DNA of 64,000 nucleotides, taken from positions 40,686,501-40,750,500 of the forward strand of contig CM071598.1 in assembly GCA_036435485.1 (NCBI GenBank), in the 5' to 3' direction. The DNA is from Saposhnikovia divaricata (taxonomy: Eukaryota > Streptophyta > Magnoliopsida > Apiales > Apiaceae). Shown here one piece after another: positions 56,405-64,000 of this stretch. Position numbers and translations under genes: made by a program. Within the stretch, counting starts at the first letter, position 1, and each line of letters opens with the position of its first letter. The notes under the pieces were generated by a model that did not search any database, was not told the origin of the DNA, and worked only from the letters and a program-made list of their open reading frames with translations.

Positions 56405-57401
56405 TTCAAAGAATTTTGTAATGCTGCCAGAATATAAATTCCGGCAGTATGAAGGTGATAAGCTAATGAACAAGGAAGAACAATATAGAGTTAGAACGAG
56501 GCAAAAGGATGAAATAAGATTCTATATCAAAGACTCTTTGTATAATATAACAGCTGTTGACGAAGTACGCAAAGAAATGATTGGTCTTAAAAAAAAGCGG
56601 AAAATACGAAGTAATATTCAAATACGAAGTTATATGCATGTTACTGGATTACATATTTACTAGCCGAAGCACGGATCGTAATAAATTATCTTAAATTTTT
56701 AATTTTTATTTTTTTTAATAAAATAAAATCTTGAAGCACCAAGTTGTAATATAATATTTAATATTAAATTAATATTTAATATTGTTATTTAATTAATTAA
56801 ATTTACATAACTTTATTCTGGTAATATAATATAAGAGTAGCTATATTATTAATTGAATTTATTATTAGCATTACTCGTTAGTTAATTGGGTGAGTACAAA
56901 AATTCACAAAATGGATAATTCTAATTTTTAAATTTGATAATCGATTTTAAAATTTTGAAATTTGGATCGGATCATATCTTTTCAAAAATTGAATATTAGG
57001 ATCCGATCTGATTTTTATTATTTTTTAAAAATATAAATACTCGCTCATCATGTTAAACCCACTAAATTTATATAATTATTTGAAAAATTGATGTAGAAGA
57101 TTCGGATCACACCTTTTCACAAATCGAATTTTAGAACCCATTTTTTTCCTTTTTTTTTTTAAAGAAATGTAAATACGTGCTTATCATGTCAAAAACGCTA
57201 AATTTATATAATTATTTGAATAATCAATGTAAAATGACACCTTATTATTAAATATATTGGTTATGTCTTTGAAAATATATGTGATTTTGTTTTGGCATGA
57301 TTTATTAGATTTAATTCTATTAATGATTGTACTCTTTTTTCAAAAAATTATTAAAATATTATAAACTTTATTATTTTTTACAAATTTAAAATAAATTTAT
57401 A

Positions 57402-57563
57402 AATTTAAAATTATAAAAAGAACAGAAAAGAGTAAAATTTATTAAACAAAAGAGTAAAATTATAAAAAGAAGAGAATTTCTTAATTTAAAATTATAAAAA
57501 GAACAGAAAAGAGTAAAATTTATTAAACAAAAGAGTAAAATTATAAAAAGAAGAGAATTTCTT
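57402..57563. repeat. 81-bp tandem duplication
   Basis: Two identical copies of a purine-rich unit (AATTTAAAATTATAAAAAG...AGAATTTCTT) start at 57402 and 57483. They lie upstream of the eIF3i gene. Confidence 0.9.
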
Positions 57564-57695
57564 AGAAGTGGGTGTAGTATTGAACTTTTAAAATAATCCT
57601 TCAAAAAAAATCCAATAAATATAAATTAGCCCGAGGGTAAACGGGTCGGGTCACAGAAACCACCCGATAAAACAGAACAAGAAGAGGGTGTAATC

Positions 57696-57703
57696 TAGGG
57701 TTT
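57696..57703 (+). promoter_or_regulatory. telo-box-like element in the eIF3i upstream region
   Basis: TAGGGTTT, about 120 bp before the ATG, is the complement of the AAACCCTA telo-box found in promoters and leaders of plant translation genes. Its position fits a core-promoter or leader element; function is inferred. Confidence 0.5.
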
Positions 57704-57824
57704 TATTATAAAACTTTTATATCACTTCTTGTTGTATCTGTACCTATCTGTGTGTAACAACAACTCTTTGCAATTTGCTAATCAACAAAAGACACAGGAG
57801 GCAACACATAGATCTGAACAAAAG

Positions 57825-60800
57825 ATGAGGCCGATATTGATGAAAGGGCACGAGAGGCCTTTGACTTTCTTGAAATACAATCGCGACGGCGACCTTCTAT
57901 TCTCTTGCGCTAAAGATCATACTCCCACCGTTTGGTTCGCTGATAATGGCGAGCGTCTCGGCACTTATCGCGGCCACAACGGCGCCGTTTGGTGTTGCGA
58001 TGTTTCCAGTTTCGTTTCGTTTCTCTTCCCTTTTTAATTTTTATGTTTTGTATATCTGTTGTGTGTGTAGCTTTATTTTGTTGGTTATGATGCACTGAAT
58101 TTAGGTTTTGATTAGTTTTTGATATTCTGTATGTATATGTTCTGTAACGGCTTCTCGTTTTGATTTGTGTCAGTTATATCTGTTCTATGTGTTTGTGTCT
58201 AGCTGGATTTAGTTTTGAAGAATACGCTGAATTTGGATTATAACTGGTTTGTGGTATTCTATGTTGTGTAACGGATCCTTGGTCCGGTATTTTCGCTATA
58301 TCTGTTTGATATTTTTGTGTCTAAGTTTAGAAAAATACGCCGAATTTAGGTTTCGAGTATATCTGTAGGATTAAAGTTAGCGTATAAGAATGAATTGAAT
58401 TTAGGTTTTGATAACATCTCTTTATTTCAATTCATTGTTGTTGTGCCTGTTTAATAGATGTGTGTGCGTATTTATATAGAAGTGAAGTTAGGTGCATACT
58501 GAATTGCGATTCTGATTAGATTGTTATATTTTAGGTTATCTTCCTTTTGATTCATTTTTTAACAGTCAGGAATCCTGATTTGATTAACTAGTATTACTGA
58601 ATATGTAGTATGAATAGTATTACTAGTACAGAAGGGTATTAAGGTCTTTTGACAGTGTTCTAAATGTACTAGTATAAATACTGGACAAGCATTATCATTT
58701 TATTCATGTATGAACTGTTATTTAGAAAATGGAATTCATTTCCACAATCTCTTTCTCTCTCTAAATTCTGTTATTCTTTTTGTCTCTAGGGTTTCTATCT
58801 CTCTCTTAAATCTCTCTAAAACTGTCTCTAATCTGATCTGTTCTTCTACATTTCTAGCTCTAATCTCTTGTTATCTCAGCTGTTTCACTGTTATTTCTCA
58901 TTCCTAAACACAGAAAAACACAAAAACACTTAAAAAACCTAGAAAATTACTTGTCAAGGCATGACATTAACTATTGTATGTTATATATGTATATATTACT
59001 GAATTTGGTTTACGAAATTCTATGGAAATTTGGATTTGCATTATGCTGAAACTTCGCTGTTATTTTCAAATTTTTAGTATGTAATTTGTGTATTGAATTG
59101 CGCCCTTGTGTGTATGTTTATCAGGGGACTCAAAACTTTTGATTACTGCAAGTGCGGATCAGACAGCCAAGCTTTGGGATGTTCAGAAAGGTGCTGAACT
59201 TTTCACTTTCAAATTTGACTCTCCTGCAAAGTCGGTTGACTTGGGTGTTGGAGACAAGCTTGTGGTGATTACAACGGATCCGTTTATGGGATTGCCTTCT
59301 GCTATTCATGTCAAGCGCATTTCAGAAGATCCTAGTGAGCGTATGTGAAGCCTATTACAATAACTAATACATTTCTGTCCTTGATGGGATGCTTACCTAC
59401 ATTATTTCTTATTATGGGCTTATGGCTTTGGTTTGCAGAGAGTGATGAATCTGTGCTCACAATCAAAGGCCCTCAAGGAAGAATCAATAGAGCTGTCTTT
59501 GGACCTTTAAATAGAACTATTATAAGTGCTGGTGAAGATGCTGTTGTTCGGATCTGGGACTCTGAGGTATGTGTATTGATACAAATTTGTCTTTCTTATT
59601 TTCCCTGGACATCTTTCTGGCAGTTGTGTTAAGTAATTTTTTTTTGTTAAGTTCCATGAATATCTAAAGTTTCATTAGGTTGTAAAGTTTATAAGCCACT
59701 TGGAATACCAATTGGCATCATATTTTTTTGTCTGTCATTTACTCTTTTACTTGTCCGAATTAATATGTTTGGGGTTTGATCTTTGCAAACTGGCAGACAG
59801 GGAAATTACTTCATGAGTCTGATAAGGAAAATGGTCATAATAAGACTATTACATCACTTGCAAAATCATCAGACGGCTCACATTTTCTGACTGGTTCCCT
59901 CGATAAATCTGCCAAGGTACTATCTCTGGAATCATGTTAATTAGTCTTCACATTTCTATATTATGTCCGTTTGCTTGTTTTCTTATGGGTTCATCACTTT
60001 TCAATTGTATAGCTTTGGGACATCAGATCCTTGAAACTTATCAAGACATATAAGACTGAACGGCCGGTTAATGCAGTCACGCTCTCGCCAGTACTTGATC
60101 ATGTATGTACTTTATCATCTATTATTGACACTGGTAATTAATGTTAGGATGTCGTTAGAGCATCTATAAGAGACTCTCTTTTAGGCTTGTAAGTTAAAAT
60201 TTGAGGAGTCATTGATATAATAGTCATCCAAGAGATTCTAATTGGCCCCCTCATTTTCAGGAGCCTACCTTACCCTTACATTTTCTAGGGGCCTCCTCCA
60301 ACTTCTTACAAGTCATTTTCTTGAAGTATATTATAAGAAACTTTATTTATCTTCACTTCGTATTGTAATTTTGTCAATAGAAGTTACTTCTAGTAATAAA
60401 AGTTTGATTAGGAGCGAGTATAAAGAGTATGTGTAGAGATGACACATAAATCTATGTACTTAATTGCTAGGAGCCAAATTTTTTATGTTTATATTTAGAA
60501 AGGGGACAAGGAGTCTCATGCCATGAAGTGGTGAATAGTGATTGGATGCCCATATGCAAGTGCAGCGTATGCTCTAAGATAATTTCATCGAAGAGTTGTT
60601 GATCTCTAATCTATTAATTACCGATGTTTATCAACAGAAAATGAAAAGTTACCTGGACTAGGCTCAGTGTTTAGTTCAATATCATATACTGCTATGAGTT
60701 GTCAGTTTTTCTATGATCTTAGCATCTAAGATCATATACGAGTGATTCAGGAAAGGGAAAGCCTATGTAGGGTGATTTTAATATTAGGAGATCGTGAAAA

Positions 60801-62807
60801 ACTATATATTAGTCATGTTCATTAAGTTTCAACTGAATTTTATTTGTCACTGGTTTACAGGTGGTACTTGGAGGTGGTCAGGATGCATCATCTGTTACAA
60901 CAACTGATCACCGTGCTGGAAAGTTTGAAGCCAAATTTTATCACAAGGTAAATTAGTTCTTTTAAATATATATCAGTTGCAGAAGTTCAAATCCTTTTCA
61001 TTTTTGTCTAATCTTTTTCGTGCTGTAAAAGATTTTGGAAGAAGAAATTGGAGGCGTGAAAGGGCACTTTGGACCAATAAATGCCTTGGCATTTAACCCA
61101 GATGGCAAAAGGTAACGTTCTGTTTTAGAGCATTGTTTAGCAGCACAATACATGCCATAGTCAACTTCTTGATATACTAGTGCACATGTCTGGAATTGTT
61201 TAAGAACCTCTTCCATTTTGAATTTTGAGCATGTTTTACTTGTATATTTGTGCGTTGGTATGCGAATATATATAGATTTTTTTAATGTAAAATAATAATT
61301 TATTTGGATTCTCTAGAAGTGGTAAATCTACAAAACATTGTACATGTCTCGAGAAATGTCCTCAGGGTTACTTCCAGGTTCTCATTTTTAGAACTCACCT
61401 TCTAGAAAAAACCAAAAGCAGATTCCAATATGATAAAATGTGTATAAAGGTCAGAAACTACATGGACATGCTAGGTTTTTACTTCTCTTGCTTATAGTTT
61501 ATAGTTTAATATGATTCTGTCCCAGTGCTGTATCTACTTCTCTTACTTATAGTTTATAGTTTAATCTGATTCTGTCCCAGTGTTGTATGTAGTAGACCTA
61601 TTGTGTCTGTTAACAATTAAACAGGGGACAATTTCATGCACTCTAAGTTGGAACGTGAAAGTCAATATTTCTTTCTTTACTTTTTTGCCAACTAAGAGCA
61701 AGTCCAACAGCTTCCCTATATGGGTTCTTAACTTAGAATTTAGGAAATTTGATACAAAATAGTGCTCCAACAGTGTCTTTGTGGTTACCTAAAACACCAG
61801 GAATCCCTAGCCATTCCCTAATTTTGGGGAACCACTACCTTTCCCTAACTTCATTTCCATCAATAAAAAATCATTTTCTTTCATTTCTCCACTACTTGTC
61901 TCTATCTCATTCCCTAGTTAGTTTCAATTTTATTACTCCCTCTGTCTCACAAAACTCTTCCCCTTTTGATTTTTGATACTATTCATTATAAGTGGTTGAC
62001 TACTAATTTACGCATATTTTATAAGATAAAATATAGTCATGAGTGATTTTGTTTGATTCATATTTGTGAGTACTTAATACAGTGAAGTTTTTATATTTAA
62101 TACTAATGCGAAATTGAAGATATTAACGATCAAAAGTGTGCGTTGGCAAACGTGTCCAGTCAAAATGGGAAAAGTTTTTTGGGACGGAGGGAGTATTATT
62201 GTGAGTAATGTAGGGATTGTTGTTGAAATTGGTATACCAAACAACCTAAAACACTAAGAATCCTTATTTTATAATATTTATAGGGACCAAGGCATTGTTG
62301 GACTTGTTCTAAAGGTCTATTTTTCCAGTATGTTTATTTTTTCATTTTTTGCCACCTATAGGTCTATTTTCTGTGAAGCGTTGTTCATAGTTTTAGCTTA
62401 TTTGGTATCCTCGCTTTTTAAAACAATACAAGTTTTTTAGAACAAGTATTAGGAGTTATAATATGCACAGAAGCACATAAAGCAACACCCCCCCCCCCCC
62501 CCCCGGCCCTCTCTTATAGGCTCAAGCTACTACAGGTGGACTTTTACTAAACCTTTATCTTTTATTTATATACAAGTACAAGTTCTTTTGATGGAATTAT
62601 GGTAAAATTGTATCGCACACCTGCACTGTTATGACATGTACTTCTCTTATGAAGTTGTGATTTTCTTTGAAATTTTATTTTCATATAGTGGTGAGCTTAA
62701 ATTTTGTTTTTTGATTAATGTTTGTATATAGTTTTTCAAGCGGAGGTGAAGATGGTTATGTTCGATTACATCACTTTGATCAAGACTACTTCAACATCAG
62801 GATCTGA
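57825..62807 (+). CDS. TIF3I1: Eukaryotic translation initiation factor 3 subunit I (WD40 protein); 8 exons
   Basis: Exons: 57825-58008, 59125-59340, 59439-59566, 59797-59916, 60013-60102, 60861-60947, 61032-61111, 62732-62807. They join in frame to 326 residues, matching the family length (about 325-330). It starts MRPILMKGHERPLTFLKYN and ends EDGYVRLHHFDQDYFNIRI. WD-type repeats fill the protein, for example DHTPTVWFADNGERLGTYRGH, DQTAKLWDVQKG, DAVVRIWDSE and DKSAKLWDIRS. eIF3i is part of the eIF3 complex that brings mRNA and initiator tRNA to the 40S ribosome. The frame is clean. Introns 1 and 7 are long; intron 7 holds a MITE. The gene symbol follows the Arabidopsis name and is by homology. 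Confidence 0.95.
61936..62193. mobile_element. Stowaway-like MITE (258 bp) in intron 7 of eIF3i
   Basis: The left end CTCCCTCTGTCTCACAAAAC and the right end (TTTTTTGGGACGGAGGGAG) are inverted repeats flanked by TA. It belongs to the same terminal family as 35775-36038. Confidence 0.85.
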
Positions 62808-64000
62808 AAGGGAGAAGATTTGTATTCTTGTCAGTTTTGTGGTGTTTTAACTATTCTGAGATAAACTAGGGTGTCCTGTAATTTTTCTATTAGACATGAT
62901 CTGTGTAAACGTTATTCCATTACTGGTCTGAAGTGGGAAAAGTTTTGTACGGCAAATGATAAAAATTTACCCTGTTTTTTCTTTTTTCATGAATGATGTC
63001 CTTGCTGCTATGTTCTACAAAATTCAAAGGAGATGGATACCATGATAAGAGGGTTCCACCTCACAAGGCTTTACAAAACCCACACCAGATGAATCATAAT
63101 CATCACTACATTGTGTTAGATAGTTTGCCACATTGTGTTGGATATGTTGTATTGGATTGCTTTATGATATCACAAACATTGTTTGGTACTGATTTGCCCA
63201 GGCAAGCCTCTAGTAACTTTAGTTATTCTTTTTGTTGGAAAATCTTACCAAATTAATTGAGGCATAAAGTTTAACCCTCAGATAAATAAAAACTGATAAA
63301 TTATTAAGCGTCTTGGGAAGTTTAGTTATAATTATTGCTCGTTTGGTATATAATAGGTATTAACTTCCCATAGTCATTTCTATTTCTGTCTTTATAAAGT
63401 TTCTGGGAAGTAAAATTTTTTGTTTGGTTACATGCAGGAACTTGTATGGGAAGTAGTATATATGCAGATGTACACATATGCGTCTATAGCTATTTTTTAG
63501 GAGGGGAAGTGTAGATAACCTAGGTGGAGGTAGGTAAGTAACTTCCCACATTTTATAGGTATTTATACTTACCAAGTAATTTGTAATGCCTATGGTTCAT
63601 GCAACCAAACAACTCTATTTTTTCTCACTTACTAGGTATTTCAAATACCCATGTAAATACATGTCAACCAAACAACCTTTTAGTGCTTGTTTGGTTGTTC
63701 ATTTAAATACTCGCAAGTATCTAGGAAGTGCATAAAATCAAATTGTTTGGTTAACTATTAACAAGGGAAGTTGAAATACCTAGGAACTTTGAATACCCAC
63801 AAAACATGGGTAGTTAGTAACTTATGCCTTAATCCCGAGATTTTTTAAGTGAAGAAGTAAACGAATGTAAGAGGAAGTAATTGAAAGAAGAAGTAAATTG
63901 TTTTACTAACTTGCTCTCGAGCTTAAAAAATTATAGAGCGAAATTAATTTCATTAACATGCTACCGAGTAGGAAGGAAATCATATAAATGATTGTTAAGT
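62808..64000. other. 3' flank of eIF3i and GTTTGGTT-type repeat DNA
   Basis: The first 200 bases are the likely 3' UTR. From about 63335 onward there are several inverted copies of GCTYGTTTGGTT and AACCAAACAA (63338, 63598, 63663, 63686) and of GGGAAGT/ACTTCCC, which look like decayed MITEs, probably nested. No ORF is supported. Confidence 0.5.

Larger units (their letters stand above)
56405..57824. other. Intergenic: kinase promoter side, AT-rich DNA and eIF3i promoter
   Basis: A degenerate Helitron-like end (TTTACTAGCCGAAGCACGG) lies at about 56654-56673. An 81-bp sequence is duplicated in tandem at 57402-57482 and 57483-57563. The last 200 bases are the upstream region of the eIF3i gene. 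Confidence 0.5.

Noticed and set aside
56405..56473. N-terminal extension of the receptor kinase
   Set aside because: It begins with TTG; the ATG at 56404 is followed directly by a signal peptide.
56654..56673. Helitron 3' end on the minus strand
   Set aside because: CTAG and part of a GC-rich stem are present, but the hairpin is too degraded and no 5' end was seen.

Overview
The window is nuclear DNA of a flowering plant. It is AT-rich, has spliced genes with GT-AG introns, and is packed with plant-type transposons (Ty1/copia, Ty3/gypsy, CACTA, Mutator-like, hAT, Helitron and Stowaway-like MITEs). The gene set looks eudicot; I cannot fix the species from sequence alone.

The left half (1-30 kb) is a transposon graveyard. 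It begins with the 5' part of a minus-strand copia element (LTR 2459-2977). Next is a broken plant-mobile-domain plus Ulp1-protease gene (3083-5981), convergent with a broken FAR1/MULE-type transposase (6633-9088) that is bracketed by identical short palindromes. AT-rich DNA with Helitrons and fold-back MITEs follows. A decayed copia element (16388-29497) is interrupted by a younger 6.8-kb gypsy-type element carrying only gag-protease (18170-24953, target duplication ACTAA).

The right half holds five apparently intact host genes. These are a TEX2-like SMP/PH lipid-transfer protein (30462-38203, +, 7 exons), an acid alpha-galactosidase of family GH27 (50065-47161, -, 15 exons), a TIP3-like tonoplast aquaporin (53072-51817, -, 3 exons), an LRR receptor-like pseudokinase (56404-54036, -, 3 exons) and eIF3 subunit i (57825-62807, +, 8 exons). 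They do not form a pathway. Between the first two lie a 1.5-kb MULE with ~480-bp inverted repeats that each carry a putative first exon, and a defective CACTA transposon (41361-45131). Small MITEs sit in introns and promoters.

The most unusual observations are: families of tandem short palindromes at 6.2, 9.4, 14.4 and 29.5 kb; the recombination scar inside the nested gypsy element, where its right LTR is preceded by host copia sequence; the exon-bearing TIRs of the MULE; and the PMD-Ulp1/transposase pair.
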